Positions 7,532-16,384 are shown, numbered from the stretch's first letter. The stretch: DNA of 64,000 bases from Paenibacillus sp. TCA20 (GCF_000732325.1 NZ_BBIW01000004.1:248001-312000); one strand, 5' to 3'. A program made the numbers and translations. Notes: generated from the letters alone by a model not told the origin.

Positions 7532-9340
7532 ATGATTAACTTTCCTATCCCGGACGTGGCTCAATTTTTCCAAACCAGTGTTATTCGATATTTTACGGTT
7601 ACCAAGGATGAATCCAGACTATTGTTTAACAGCAACTTGAACGGTCAGCCGAACCTGTGGGCTATGGACCTGCCCGGCGGCTTTCCTTACCCGCTTACAT
7701 ATGAGAATCAGTCAGGCAGCTTTATGAAGACAGACCCGAACGGCGAGTTTATACTCGCTGATTTTGACAAAGACGGTGATGAGAATCTGCATCTGTATGT
7801 GCTGAAGCCGAGCGGCGGCAAGCCGGTTAAGATTGTGCCCGGTGAAGCAGACGATAAGTTCTATTTCGTGAAGCTGTCGAAGGATGGGAAAAGAATATAC
7901 TATGACACCTCCAAGGATAATCCGGTGTATCTGAATTCCAGATGCCTTGACCTTGAATCCGGGCAGGACGAGCTGCTTCATGAAGGAGCAAATAGACCGA
8001 CTTATCTTGCAGCGATCAGCCCGGATGAGAAGCGCAGAGCCTATCTGAAGATGTTCTCAAATACACATCAGTCCTTGTTCATCCAATCGGATGGAGAGGC
8101 TGAGGTAAAGTATGTATTCCCTGAAGAAGAGGTTCAAGTCATTAGAAGCGTTACTTTTGTCGATGACGATACGCTGCTGTTTGTGACCAACCAAGGAAAG
8201 GAATTCTCTTATGCAGCTGAATATAACATCTCAAGGGGTGAAGTTAGAACGGTCCAAGCCTTTGATCAGGAAGAGGTTGGAGCCATCGAGTGGCACAAAG
8301 AGTCTCAGACTTTGTATATGGTTACGAGTGTGGGAATTGAGAGCCGAATGTATGCTGTCCCTTATGGTGAAGAAGGGTATACGTCCGTTCCTCTGCCCGT
8401 TGATTTCGTAGAGCAGATATCGGTGGCTGAATCGGGAAATGTATATATTCTTGGCCGCGGGGCAGTGAAGCCCTTCAACATTTACCGTCATGTGAATGGG
8501 GAGTGGGAGCAGCTCACGAATAACGTCGTCGTGGGGCTGACGGAAGAGGATTTGTGTTACCCGGATGTCGTTAGGTATACCTCCTTCGACGGAATGGAGA
8601 TTGAGGCCTTACTGTTTAAGGCGAAGCCTGAAGCGGCTAACGGTTATACGGTCTTCTGGCCGCACGGGGGACCGCAGGCTTCGGAAGGTAAGTTTTTTAG
8701 ACCGATGTTCCAGTTCCTTCTAGCCCGGGGTTATAACATCTTCGCGCCTAACTTCCGCGGAAGTGCAGGATATGGGGCGACCTTCATCAAGCTGGTGGAA
8801 GGAGACTGGGGTGAAGGCCCTCGACTGGACTGCGTAGCAGGTATCGAATGGCTGTTTGAACAGGGTATAAGCTCACCAGATCGTCTATTTATCGTGGGGG
8901 GCAGCTACGGCGGCTATATGACGCTGCTGCTTGCCGGACGTCATCCCGAGCTGTTCCGCGCAGCAGTAGACATCTTCGGACCGTCCAATCTGTTTACCTT
9001 CATTGAATCGGTTCCGGATTCATGGAAGCCGATGATGGAGCAGTGGCTGGGAGATCCGGTGAAAGACCGTGAACGACTGATCAAGGATTCACCGATTACT
9101 TACCTGAAGCAGATGGTGAAGCCGATGCTTGTCATTCAGGGAGCGAATGATCCGCGCGTAGTACAGGCTGAATCAGATCAGATTGTTACGGCGTTGAAGG
9201 AGCAGGGGACAGAAGTCGAATATATCGTTCTGGAAGATGAGGGCCATGGCTTCTCTCGTAAGGCGAATGAAATTCTTGTATATACAGCGATGGCTGATTT
9301 CCTCGACAAGCATCAAGCGAGTGTAGAGGTTCATGCCTGA
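7532..9340 (+). CDS. S9 family prolyl oligopeptidase-type serine peptidase
   Basis: A 602-residue protein with an N-terminal beta-propeller region (repeats such as DESRLLFNSNLNGQPNLW) and a C-terminal alpha/beta-hydrolase domain. The nucleophile lies in GGSYGGYM near residue 457, the Asp in GANDPRV near 537 and the His in DEGHGF near 571. The S9 family, acylaminoacyl-peptidase-like branch, cleaves short peptides from either end. No signal peptide is visible, so it is cytoplasmic. It starts behind AAAGGAGG at 7517-7524. About 90 bases separate it from the transferase gene with no terminator seen, so it may be the last gene of the same operon. A hairpin after its stop serves both this gene and the converging nrdB. 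Confidence 0.88.
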   Translation: MINFPIPDVAQFFQTSVIRYFTVTKDESRLLFNSNLNGQPNLWAMDLPGGFPYPLTYENQSGSFMKTDPNGEFILADFDKDGDENLHLYVLKPSGGKPVKIVPGEADDKFYFVKLSKDGKRIYYDTSKDNPVYLNSRCLDLESGQDELLHEGANRPTYLAAISPDEKRRAYLKMFSNTHQSLFIQSDGEAEVKYVFPEEEVQVIRSVTFVDDDTLLFVTNQGKEFSYAAEYNISRGEVRTVQAFDQEEVGAIEWHKESQTLYMVTSVGIESRMYAVPYGEEGYTSVPLPVDFVEQISVAESGNVYILGRGAVKPFNIYRHVNGEWEQLTNNVVVGLTEEDLCYPDVVRYTSFDGMEIEALLFKAKPEAANGYTVFWPHGGPQASEGKFFRPMFQFLLARGYNIFAPNFRGSAGYGATFIKLVEGDWGEGPRLDCVAGIEWLFEQGISSPDRLFIVGGSYGGYMTLLLAGRHPELFRAAVDIFGPSNLFTFIESVPDSWKPMMEQWLGDPVKDRERLIKDSPITYLKQMVKPMLVIQGANDPRVVQAESDQIVTALKEQGTEVEYIVLEDEGHGFSRKANEILVYTAMADFLDKHQASVEVHA

Positions 9341-9365
9341 CATTCTCGATTGAACTAACTGCACC

Positions 9366-9406
9366 AAAAAAAGCGATCTTCCCGCCGAGACGGAAGATCG
9401 CTTTTT
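9366..9406. terminator. Bidirectional terminator between S9 peptidase and nrdB
   Basis: Perfect inverted repeat with arms at 9373-9382 and 9392-9401 (GCGATCTTCC / GGAAGATCGC), flanked by an A-run on the left and a T-run on the right. It lies between two convergent genes and can terminate transcription from both sides. Confidence 0.9.
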
Positions 9407-9464
9407 GATATCGTTAATCGTTTATCCGTTAAATGATTTATCGCTTGAAAGAACGCAGCTGATC

Positions 9465-10496
9465 TTACAGATCGTCGAATCCGTTATCATCACCGACTTT
9501 ACCGTAGTTACGGGATTTAGCTTCGAAGAAGTCGGTCTTCGTTGCATTCAATGCCTCATCAGAGAACGGCTTGATCCAAGGCATACTGTTGACGTCAACG
9601 CCCTCGTATGCTTTGTCCATTCCCATCAGGCGAAGACGCTTGTTCGCTGTGAACTTGATGTAGTCTTCAAGCTCAGGAAGATTGATGCCGCGTACTTTTT
9701 CCAGTGTGTAGTGTGCCCAATTGGTTTCGAGCTCTACTGCACGGTTGATTGTACGGTAGACATAGTCATTGTTCTCTTTTGTATTCAGCTCTGGGTAGTC
9801 AGCCAGCAGCTGCTTGTAAACTTCAGCGAAGAAGTAGCAATGCTGGTTCTCATCCCGCTGAATGTAAGAGATCATCTGTGCCGTTCCCATCATCTTCTGA
9901 TCCCGTGCCAGATTGTAGAAGAAAGCAAATGTACTGTAGAAGAAAATACCCTCAAGAATCATATCGGCAACAAGCGCCTCAAAGAACGTTTGCGGCGTAG
10001 CTTCGTCACGGAAGTTCTGATAAATATCCGCAATGAATCGATTCCGCTCCAGCAGAACCGGATCATGCTTCCAGTACTCGAAGATTTCCTTCTGCTCATC
10101 CCACGATACGAGGGATGAGAGCACATAAGAATAAGATTGATTATGCACGACTTCCTGCTGGGCAATAATAGCGGAGATCGCCTCAAGGGAGGAATCGGTC
10201 AAGTATTCTCTAACGTCCCCGACGAACATGGTCTGCATGGAATCGAGCACGGCCAGCAGGCCGATGTTGATCTTGAATGTGCGCTGTTCTTCGGCATCCA
10301 GATGCGGGAACTGCTGAGCATCCTTGGACATTGGAATTTCGTCAGCGATCCAGTAATTCAGCAGCAGCACTTTATACAATTTATACATATGAGGCATGCG
10401 AATGTCGTTCCAGTTCAGAATCCCGGAGTTCTCGCCGTTAATGATACGGGTGGATTTATTCGGTGCCTCAGTGTTGAAGATCTTTTGCTCATTCAT
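9465..10496 (-). CDS. nrdB: Ribonucleoside-diphosphate reductase, beta subunit
   Basis: A 343-residue class I ribonucleotide reductase small subunit. It carries the dimetal ligands in the usual order: Asp in LLAVLDSMQ, Glu and His in QQEVVHNQSY, Glu in DMILEGIFF, and Glu and His in RDENQHCYFF. The tyrosine four residues after the first His (EVVHNQSY) is in the radical position. It supplies the stable radical that the alpha subunit needs to reduce ribonucleotides to deoxyribonucleotides. The gene follows nrdA by only 15 bases, with a GGAGGC ribosome binding site in the gap, so both are made from one transcript. Whether iron or manganese is used cannot be read from the sequence. The alpha partner has an ATP cone, which favours the NrdAB over the NrdEF naming. 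Confidence 0.93.
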   Translation of the reverse strand: MNEQKIFNTEAPNKSTRIINGENSGILNWNDIRMPHMYKLYKVLLLNYWIADEIPMSKDAQQFPHLDAEEQRTFKINIGLLAVLDSMQTMFVGDVREYLTDSSLEAISAIIAQQEVVHNQSYSYVLSSLVSWDEQKEIFEYWKHDPVLLERNRFIADIYQNFRDEATPQTFFEALVADMILEGIFFYSTFAFFYNLARDQKMMGTAQMISYIQRDENQHCYFFAEVYKQLLADYPELNTKENNDYVYRTINRAVELETNWAHYTLEKVRGINLPELEDYIKFTANKRLRLMGMDKAYEGVDVNSMPWIKPFSDEALNATKTDFFEAKSRNYGKVGDDNGFDDL

Positions 10497-10511
10497 TCGG
10501 GTGTTGCCTCC

Positions 10512-12848
10512 TTAAGATTCACATGATTCACATTCGTTCTCAATCGTCAGCGCACGGCTGCGTACGTAGTAAGTGGACTTGATGCCCGCCTTCCAAGCAT
10601 GCAGGTGAAGATCAAGGAAATCTTTTGCACGGATATCAGGACGCACATACAGATTAAAGCTCTGTGCCTGGTCAATATGACGCTGACGCGCAGCAGCCAT
10701 ATCAATGGAAGCGTGCTGATCGATATTAAATGCAGTCTTGTAATACCAGATCGTCTTCTCGGACAGATCCGGTGCTGGATTCGCAATCTTGTAAGTGGTC
10801 TTCTCTTCATAAGACAAGAGCTCATACAACGGGTCAATACTTGCTGTGGAACCGGCAATGATCGAAGTCGATGCGTTTGGTGCGATCGCCATCATCCATC
10901 CGTTACGTACACCATGCTCACTTACTTCTGCTGCAAGCTCATTCCACTGCGCTGTGCTGACAAATTTACCTTCACGGCTTCCGTCCGTGTAGCCGCGGGA
11001 TGCGAAGTAGTTACCGTTCTCCCAATCTGAACCAGCAAATTTAGGGAATCTTCCTTTTTCTTTTGCCAGCTCCATGCTGGATTTGATGGCAATATAGCTG
11101 ATCTTCTCATACAGGTTGTCGTTGTAGGTTACTGCTTCTTCGGATTCCCAGCGAATGCCCTCAAGCGCAAGCAGGTGATGAAGACCGAAGGTTCCAAGAC
11201 CGACAGCGCGGTACTGGCTGTTTGTATATTGTGCTTGAAGTACTTCAATATTATTAATGTCGATGACATTATCGAGCATACGCATTTGAATCGGAACCAG
11301 ACGATCCAGAACGCCATGTGGTACAGCGCGTGCAAGATGGATCGAGTTCAGGTTGCAGACAACGAAATCGCCCGGCTTCTTCGTAATGATGATACGGGTC
11401 TCGCCGTCCTTCGTCACAAGCTCTTCCTGCTCAATCGTTGTAGCAGACTGATTCTGCATAATTTCTGTACACAGGTTGGAGGAGTAGATCATTCCTTTGT
11501 GACGGTTCGGGTTCGCACGGTTTACCGTATCGCGGTAGAACATGTACGGTGTGCCTGTTTCCAGCTGAGACTTCATGACACGCTTCATGATATCAATCGC
11601 TTGAACCGTGATGCGGGACAGGTCTGGATGATTGGTAGCCTCCTCGTATCTTTCGCGGAAAGTGCCTTTGCCGAATTCTTCATCATAGAAGTCTTCAAGA
11701 CCCAGAGCACGGCCGTTCTCGTCCTTCCAGCCCATCACTCTCTTCACTTCATGCGGATCGAACAGATTCCATTCGCCGCGGCTCTCTACACGCTCAAGGA
11801 ACAAGTCCGGCAGGCAGATGCCGTGGAAAATGTCATGAGCACGCATGCGCTCGTCACCATTGTTCAGCTTCAGATCCAGGAATGCCAGAATGTCTTTATG
11901 GAAAACATCAAGGTAAACGGCAATCGCACCTTTACGTGTACCGAGCTGGTCTACACTGACAGCCGTATTGTTCAGCTGGCGGATCCAAGGAATAACGCCG
12001 GAGCTTGTATTCTTGTGTCCACGGATATCGGAGCCTCTGGAACGTACTTTTCCGAGGTATACGCCGATGCCGCCGCCCATTTTGCTGAGACGTGCTACAT
12101 CCGTATTGGAATCGAAGATTCCTTCCAGCGAGTCGTCAACCGTATCAATGAAGCAGCTGGACAGCTGACCAGCTACCTTCTTACCTGCGTTGGACATCGT
12201 TGGAGTAGCTGCTGTCATATAGAGATTACTCATCGCCCAGTAGGCTTCCTTAACGAGCTCAAGACGTCTGTCTGCAGGCTCTTTGTGCATGAGGTACATT
12301 GCGATAACCATGTAGCGTTCCTGCGGAAGCTCCATGACTCTGCCGTCGAAGTCGTTCGCAAGATAACGCTCAGCCAGCGTCAGGAGTCCGATGTAATCGA
12401 ACAGAAGGTCATTTTTTGCTTCAATCGTGGCACCGAGTTCTTCAATTTGTTCTTTTGTATAGCAATCGAGCAGCTCTTCGCGATAGATGCCTTTTTTCAC
12501 AAGTGTTGTAATCAGTGGATAGAATGCACCGTACGGCTCTTCCGGATATGCTTTGTAACGGCGGTTGTTAGCCGCTTTTTTGTATAGAGAAGTGAGCAGT
12601 GAACGAGCTGCTGCATATTTCCAGTTCGGCTCCTCTTTGGTTACCAGTTCAAGAGCAGACATGGAGAATGCATTGCTGATTTCTTCACTGGATACTTCGT
12701 CACGGCGCAATTTAGAGGTTACACCACGAACGAGTTTTTCTTTATCAAGCATAGGCAGATCAGCAAGAATACGGTCTGCGTACACGGAAATACGGATCTC
12801 GTCAAAGGCAAGCTGACGATTGTTTGGTTTGTTAACCACTTGTGGCAT
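10512..12848 (-). CDS. nrdA: Ribonucleoside-diphosphate reductase, alpha subunit
   Basis: A 778-residue catalytic subunit of class I ribonucleotide reductase. Residues 1-90 form an ATP-cone allosteric domain. The redox cysteines appear in SSCFIDT and CNLNSIHLAR, the active-site thiyl cysteine in SNLCTEI, the radical-transfer tyrosine pair in STYYVRSR, and the C-terminal thioredoxin-reducible pair in ENECESCES. It reduces NDPs to dNDPs together with the adjacent beta subunit. AAGCGAGGG lies about 7 bases before the ATG. The upstream gap is unusually long and holds two intrinsic terminators and NrdR-like boxes, described separately, which suggests control by both NrdR repression and leader attenuation. 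A 470-codon open frame on the opposite strand is a shadow of this gene. Confidence 0.95.
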   Translation of the reverse strand: MPQVVNKPNNRQLAFDEIRISVYADRILADLPMLDKEKLVRGVTSKLRRDEVSSEEISNAFSMSALELVTKEEPNWKYAAARSLLTSLYKKAANNRRYKAYPEEPYGAFYPLITTLVKKGIYREELLDCYTKEQIEELGATIEAKNDLLFDYIGLLTLAERYLANDFDGRVMELPQERYMVIAMYLMHKEPADRRLELVKEAYWAMSNLYMTAATPTMSNAGKKVAGQLSSCFIDTVDDSLEGIFDSNTDVARLSKMGGGIGVYLGKVRSRGSDIRGHKNTSSGVIPWIRQLNNTAVSVDQLGTRKGAIAVYLDVFHKDILAFLDLKLNNGDERMRAHDIFHGICLPDLFLERVESRGEWNLFDPHEVKRVMGWKDENGRALGLEDFYDEEFGKGTFRERYEEATNHPDLSRITVQAIDIMKRVMKSQLETGTPYMFYRDTVNRANPNRHKGMIYSSNLCTEIMQNQSATTIEQEELVTKDGETRIIITKKPGDFVVCNLNSIHLARAVPHGVLDRLVPIQMRMLDNVIDINNIEVLQAQYTNSQYRAVGLGTFGLHHLLALEGIRWESEEAVTYNDNLYEKISYIAIKSSMELAKEKGRFPKFAGSDWENGNYFASRGYTDGSREGKFVSTAQWNELAAEVSEHGVRNGWMMAIAPNASTSIIAGSTASIDPLYELLSYEEKTTYKIANPAPDLSEKTIWYYKTAFNIDQHASIDMAAARQRHIDQAQSFNLYVRPDIRAKDFLDLHLHAWKAGIKSTYYVRSRALTIENECESCES

Positions 12849-12895
12849 GAAGAGCCCTCGCTTTCTTATGATAGTGATAAATGGAGTAAAGCATT

Positions 12896-12983
12896 AAAAA
12901 AAGTAAGATCATCCTGCTGTGAATTTCGCCGCATCTACATCGTGGATTTTCGGGCTAGAGAATCGTACTTGAAGTCATCTTAC
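12896..12983 (-). terminator. Leader-proximal hairpin with T7 run before nrdA
   Basis: On the minus strand, arms GTAAGAT (12983-12977) and ATCTTAC (12909-12903) close a 67-base structured loop. They are followed at once by seven T residues (12902-12896). This is an intrinsic-terminator arrangement about 50 bases before the nrdA start codon. Confidence 0.5.
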
Positions 12984-12987
12984 ATAG

Positions 12988-13026
12988 AAAAAGCATTTTC
13001 CGGCTTTCTCGCGGCCAGATAAATGC
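12988..13026 (-). terminator. Intrinsic terminator in the nrdA leader
   Basis: Minus-strand hairpin with stem GCATTT-A-TCTGGC (13026-13014) and GCCGGA-AAATGC (13004-12993), followed by TTTTT (12992-12988). One U-G pair forms only when read on the minus strand, which supports minus-strand function. It lies about 140 bases before the nrdA start codon and downstream of the likely promoter, so it could attenuate nrdAB. Confidence 0.65.
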
Positions 13027-13251
13027 CATTTGCGTCCCCGCTTGCTGGTATAGTTATACTGTACGCCGGGGGTACGCGAGTTAAGGTGTGAATATAGGAT
13101 TATTGGATAGCCCATATGTACCTGCTCAGTTCGTTGTCCCGTAACATGGAGCTCTTAAATCTCTAGAATTGCCTAATGTGGAGCCGCATAAATTTCTACT
13201 AAAAAAAGCTTGACAGTTATAGAGATTCGTACAATGGTCGATTCTGTCTCA

Positions 13252-13306
13252 ACACTACATTTGGTTGATGTATTACAAGATTACCCCAATATGTTGTGCT
13301 TGTAAA
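13252..13306 (-). promoter_or_regulatory. Candidate nrdAB promoter with tandem NrdR-like boxes
   Basis: Read on the minus strand, TTTACA (13306-13301), a 17-base spacer and TAATCT (13283-13278) form a sigma-A-type promoter. The spacer is filled by a 16-bp sequence, plus-strand CCCCAATATGTTGTGC at 13284-13299, matching the NrdR consensus ACACWATATATWGTGT at 12 of 16 positions. A second, weaker match (ACACTACATTTGGTTG, 13252-13267, about 11 of 16) starts exactly 32 bp away. This is the spacing typical of paired NrdR boxes. The start point would be near 13271, giving a leader of about 420 bases. Confidence 0.5.
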
Positions 13307-13538
13307 CACCAGCTTGATGTTGAAACGCATTTGCGATTATAGCAAATATCCCAACATACCGCAAAGGAAAAGGGCTGGAAGAAGTAGTAGAATCTCTTAA
13401 ATATTTTTTTTCTGTGAACAGGATCATGCTACAATGGGTATATCGTCAGCAAAAGTCAGAATGTTGAATCAAGTGAAGAGCCTATCGAGGCGTAAATTAT
13501 AAATAATTGGAATTTCGACTAATTTGGAGGGGATATAA

Positions 13539-13838
13539 ATGGCTATAGCTGAGGTAACTATTATTCCGATTGGAACAGGAAGCACAAGCCTGAGTCCTTA
13601 TGTGGCAGAGCTGCAGCGTACGCTGGCTAAGCAGCCTGGAATTCAATACGAGCTTACATCCATGAGCACCATTATCGAAGGTGAACTGGACGATATATTT
13701 GCTGCCATTCGGGCATTGCACGAGACTCCGTTCGGTACAGGCGCACAGCGGGTCTCGACTTCGGTTAAGATTGATGACCGCCGTGATAAGCCGTCTTCCA
13801 GTGCCCAGAAGCTGGCTTCAGTCAGAGAGAAGCTGTAG
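13539..13838 (+). CDS. MTH1187/YqgV-type thiamine-binding protein
   Basis: A 99-residue protein beginning AIAEVTIIPIGTGSTSLSPYVAELQ, with ELTSMSTIIEGELDDIF in the middle and GAQRVSTSVKIDDR near the end. This is the pattern of the MTH1187 (UPF0045) family, small ferredoxin-like-fold proteins that form tetramers and bind thiamine or related ligands. It is full length for the family. GGAGGGG precedes the ATG by about 8 bases. The flanking genes give no clear pathway link. The cellular role of the family is poorly defined; soluble thiamine binding or salvage is the usual suggestion. Confidence 0.85.
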   Translation: MAIAEVTIIPIGTGSTSLSPYVAELQRTLAKQPGIQYELTSMSTIIEGELDDIFAAIRALHETPFGTGAQRVSTSVKIDDRRDKPSSSAQKLASVREKL

Positions 13839-13977
13839 ATTTTGATGTCTTCTCATCATTCATTTCCGCGACCTGCCTGACTCGACTCCATCTACATGTA
13901 TATATAATGACCAGACTGTCTAAATGTTCCGTCTTGCCTTGAAGTTCTCGAATAGATGAAGAGAGGATGAAGGGGAA

Positions 13978-15492
13978 ATGCCGCAGGATAAGCCCAATAT
14001 TATCTTTTTCATGACAGATCAGCAGCGCTGGGATTGCATAGGTAAATTCAACGAGCATATACACACGCCTAATTTAGATCGTTTGGCTGCGGAGGGCATT
14101 ACATACAGTCAGGCAGTTTGCCAGTCTCCAATGTGCGTACCGAGCCGGACCTCCATGATGTTCGGATACTATCCTTCTCAGACGGGGGTCAGAACCAATT
14201 ATGGCGGCATTTACGATGAGGACAGGCTGCCCTCTGATCCGCTTCCCGAATTGATGCGCAAGGCAGGATACCAGACAGCTGGATTCGGGAAAACGCATTG
14301 GAATCACGGCGAACGGACGGAGATTCCGTCTTCCCGAGGGTTCGAGGTGAGGGCTGTGGGACTCGCGCGGAACAGCGGTCATTACGAGGAAAATGCAATC
14401 ATGATGGGCGACACACATCCCGAGTATCTGGAAGCTTACAGCAGTGAAACGGCTCACTTTGGCAGTGGCGAGGAGAATGTTCACGGCTATATAGGCATGA
14501 CCAGCCAGGTGCCTATGGAGCAGCATCGTGATGGATGGGTCGCTGAGCAAAGTCTCAAGTTTCTGAATGAAGACGTAGACCCGGATCGTCCGCTTTTTTT
14601 CTACCTTTCCTTCCTTAAGCCCCATGCTGGCTTTAATGTGCCTAAGCGATTCGAAGATTTGTACTCCATTGCCGATATCCCGGATATTCCACAGCCGCCA
14701 TGGCTCGACGAAGAGAATACTCACCTTGCCGCATCAGATGAACTTAACAGCCGAAGCAGGGAGTCCTATCTGGACAAGAAAAAGGCCTTTCTTGCGATGA
14801 GCGAGCAGGAGCGAAGGCGTACAACGCTCCGATATTTTGCCAATTGTTCATGGCTCGATCATTACTTTGGCCTGGCACTTGAGAAGCTTGAACGACTGGG
14901 AAGGCTGGAGAATGCGCTGATCGTTTTTGTTTCGGATCACGGAGAAATGCTCGGTGAGCGACAATTCCGGTTCTCCAAATATAATTTATATGATGCAAGT
15001 GTCCGGGTGCCATTGATCTTATCGGGCTCCTGGATTGCAGAAGCGCAGCGGGGTACCATCGATGATCGCCCAGCAGAGCTTATCGATCTTGTTCCGACGC
15101 TAAGCGAAGCTGCTGGATTGCCGCGCAACCCTATGCTGCCGGGATTTGATCTGCTGGGTGACTTGAGACGGCAAGGGACATTCTGTGAATTTCATGGAAA
15201 AGGAGTCAGCGCACCGCATTCCGCACCGGCCTATATGTGGCGAACGAAGGAATGGAAGCTGATCTTGTATATTGAGGGAGCAGTGCGGGATGCTGGGGCT
15301 AGAGTACAGCATACTAAGGGAGAGCTGTATGACCTTGCGGCTGATCCTGGTGAGTGGGTTAACCTGTATGAAGCGGAGGAGCATGCGGGAATCCGGGAAA
15401 TGCTAAAGACAGAGCTGCTGATGCATCTTGCTGTTGCATGGTCTAAGGGACCCGTACTGTATGATAAGGGCGGCTTGGCACCGTTAGCGTAA
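13978..15492 (+). CDS. Sulfatase family hydrolase
   Basis: A 504-residue member of the alkaline-phosphatase/sulfatase superfamily. FFMTDQQRWD at the N-terminus supplies metal-binding Asp residues. CVPSR at residues 53-57 is the CxPSR motif in which the cysteine becomes formylglycine in type I sulfatases. VSDHGEMLGER near residue 322 supplies further metal ligands. It cleaves sulfate esters, with choline-sulfatase or arylsulfatase-like substrates the nearest guess. No signal peptide is seen, so it is probably cytoplasmic, which favours a small imported substrate. Activity needs a formylglycine-generating enzyme, and none is encoded in this window. The gene stands alone between unrelated genes. 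Confidence 0.87.
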   Translation: MPQDKPNIIFFMTDQQRWDCIGKFNEHIHTPNLDRLAAEGITYSQAVCQSPMCVPSRTSMMFGYYPSQTGVRTNYGGIYDEDRLPSDPLPELMRKAGYQTAGFGKTHWNHGERTEIPSSRGFEVRAVGLARNSGHYEENAIMMGDTHPEYLEAYSSETAHFGSGEENVHGYIGMTSQVPMEQHRDGWVAEQSLKFLNEDVDPDRPLFFYLSFLKPHAGFNVPKRFEDLYSIADIPDIPQPPWLDEENTHLAASDELNSRSRESYLDKKKAFLAMSEQERRRTTLRYFANCSWLDHYFGLALEKLERLGRLENALIVFVSDHGEMLGERQFRFSKYNLYDASVRVPLILSGSWIAEAQRGTIDDRPAELIDLVPTLSEAAGLPRNPMLPGFDLLGDLRRQGTFCEFHGKGVSAPHSAPAYMWRTKEWKLILYIEGAVRDAGARVQHTKGELYDLAADPGEWVNLYEAEEHAGIREMLKTELLMHLAVAWSKGPVLYDKGGLAPLA

Positions 15493-15596
15493 GCAGATGC
15501 TCTCATTTGGGCTGGTGCGGATTCTTTGAACCTCGCCCGAACCATGGGCATATATCGTGTATAGATCATTTTCTTACACGAAAGGGTGTAACGTTC

Positions 15597-16070
15597 ATGT
15601 CCGTATATTTGTTACCTTCAAATTTCTTTCAGGATGAGATCAACAGAGGCCGAGTAGGGCATTACTACCGATCCGTCATCACCGGGTATGGTCAGGTGAC
15701 CTGGCAGCTCCTCGGCTACGCACCTCCTGTTCCTCCAGATACGAGCGGCATTGTCAGCTTGAATTTGGTCTTTCCGAACGGCACTGTACAATTCATGCAA
15801 GTGAGCAATGTGGATATTATCGGGGCCCAATACCTTGGCCCAACACTTCCTGCACCCGGTCCTGGTCCCGGTCCTGGACCAACACCACCGCCAAGACCGC
15901 CATACTGCAGCTTTATGTGGTGGCTGCCTGAATGTCAGGGACATGGAGGCGGAGGCATCGGCAGTGGAATGGGCGGCGGATTCGGCGGCGGATTTGGTGG
16001 CTATCCTGGGGCAGGAGCACCGAGAAGCTGTGGATGTCCTTGTATTATGCCAACCTATTATTATCGATAG
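15597..16070 (+). CDS. Pro/Gly-repeat protein of unknown function
   Basis: A 157-residue protein. I start it at the ATG at 15597, which has AAAGGGTG about 8 bases upstream, and not at the in-frame ATG at 15507. Residues 1-80 look like a folded domain (YYRSVITGYGQVTWQLLGY). Next come a PGPGPGPGP tract and a PPPRPP segment, then a glycine-rich tail with cysteines (GGGFGGGFGGYPG, then CGCPCIM). Similar low-complexity Gly-Pro proteins in spore formers are often surface or spore-coat associated, but no known family is recognised here. It is followed by a strong terminator and so is monocistronic. Neighbouring small proteins are likewise compositionally biased. Confidence 0.65.
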   Translation: MSVYLLPSNFFQDEINRGRVGHYYRSVITGYGQVTWQLLGYAPPVPPDTSGIVSLNLVFPNGTVQFMQVSNVDIIGAQYLGPTLPAPGPGPGPGPTPPPRPPYCSFMWWLPECQGHGGGGIGSGMGGGFGGGFGGYPGAGAPRSCGCPCIMPTYYYR

Positions 16071-16078
16071 ATCCACAT

Positions 16079-16113
16079 AAAGAAGCGAACGCTGTAACAG
16101 CGCTCGCTTCTTT
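16079..16113 (+). terminator. Terminator after the Pro/Gly-repeat gene
   Basis: Inverted repeat AAAGAAGCGA...CGCTG with CAGCG...TCGCTTCTTT, 16079-16113, just after the stop codon at 16070. The arm starts with A3 and ends in T3, so it may also work for the minus-strand gene that converges from 16384. Confidence 0.8.
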
Positions 16114-16186
16114 GGTCTTGTCAGAGCTATATAGGTGCTTGTATGTCAATATCTTGTTGTGAGATTTGTGCAATGGGTGAATCAAC

Positions 16187-16384
16187 TTAGAAGTGAGCAG
16201 CAACGATGGTAGAGGAGTGTTTAATATCATGTATGTTAGCTGATATCCGTCCTTGGTCACAAATAATGACCAGGTTCTCTGAATCAGGGCTGATTTCAAT
16301 CTCACCGAAGTAGGATGTGCCGTTATGCATCACCAAGCATACGCTGTATCCTTTATCTTCTGCATATTTCAGTGTGTCAAGCAT
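16187..16384 (-). CDS. Small hypothetical protein (65 aa)
   Basis: A 65-residue protein with a GGAGGG ribosome binding site about 7 bases before its ATG on the minus strand. The sequence alternates beta-type segments (YSVCLVMHNGTSYFGEIEI, then NLVIICDQGRISANIHDI), suggesting a small all-beta fold like short SH3-like barrels. It has no signal peptide or membrane segment. I do not recognise the family. It converges on the Pro/Gly-repeat gene across a shared terminator. The good ribosome binding site and the lack of low-complexity sequence make it a likely real gene. Confidence 0.6.
   Translation of the reverse strand: MLDTLKYAEDKGYSVCLVMHNGTSYFGEIEISPDSENLVIICDQGRISANIHDIKHSSTIVAAHF

Larger units (their letters stand above)
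12849..13538. other. 690-base gap between divergent nrdA and thiamine-binding gene
   Basis: The nrd-side half holds the candidate promoter, boxes and two leader hairpins listed separately. A further paired region (CCCCCGGC with GCGGGG on the minus strand, about 13035-13075) may be part of the leader structure. On the plus strand, scattered open stretches with in-frame stops between 13100 and 13420 could be a decayed coding remnant, but I recognise no family. TACAAT at 13431-13436 may be the -10 of the plus-strand gene at 13539. Confidence 0.5.

Noticed and set aside
11175..12587. 470-codon open frame on the plus strand within nrdA
   Set aside because: Its product is rich in His, Cys and hydrophobic residues without domain sense, and the minus-strand frame is a complete, motif-perfect NrdA. 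It is an antisense shadow.
13030..13060. GGGGACGCAAATGGC on the minus strand, like part of a cyclic-di-GMP riboswitch
   Set aside because: The second conserved half and the GCAAACC segment of that riboswitch are absent, and the target gene type does not fit. Short chance match.
13208..13235. TTGACA and TACAAT on the plus strand as a promoter
   Set aside because: The spacer is only 14 bases, too short for a sigma-A promoter.
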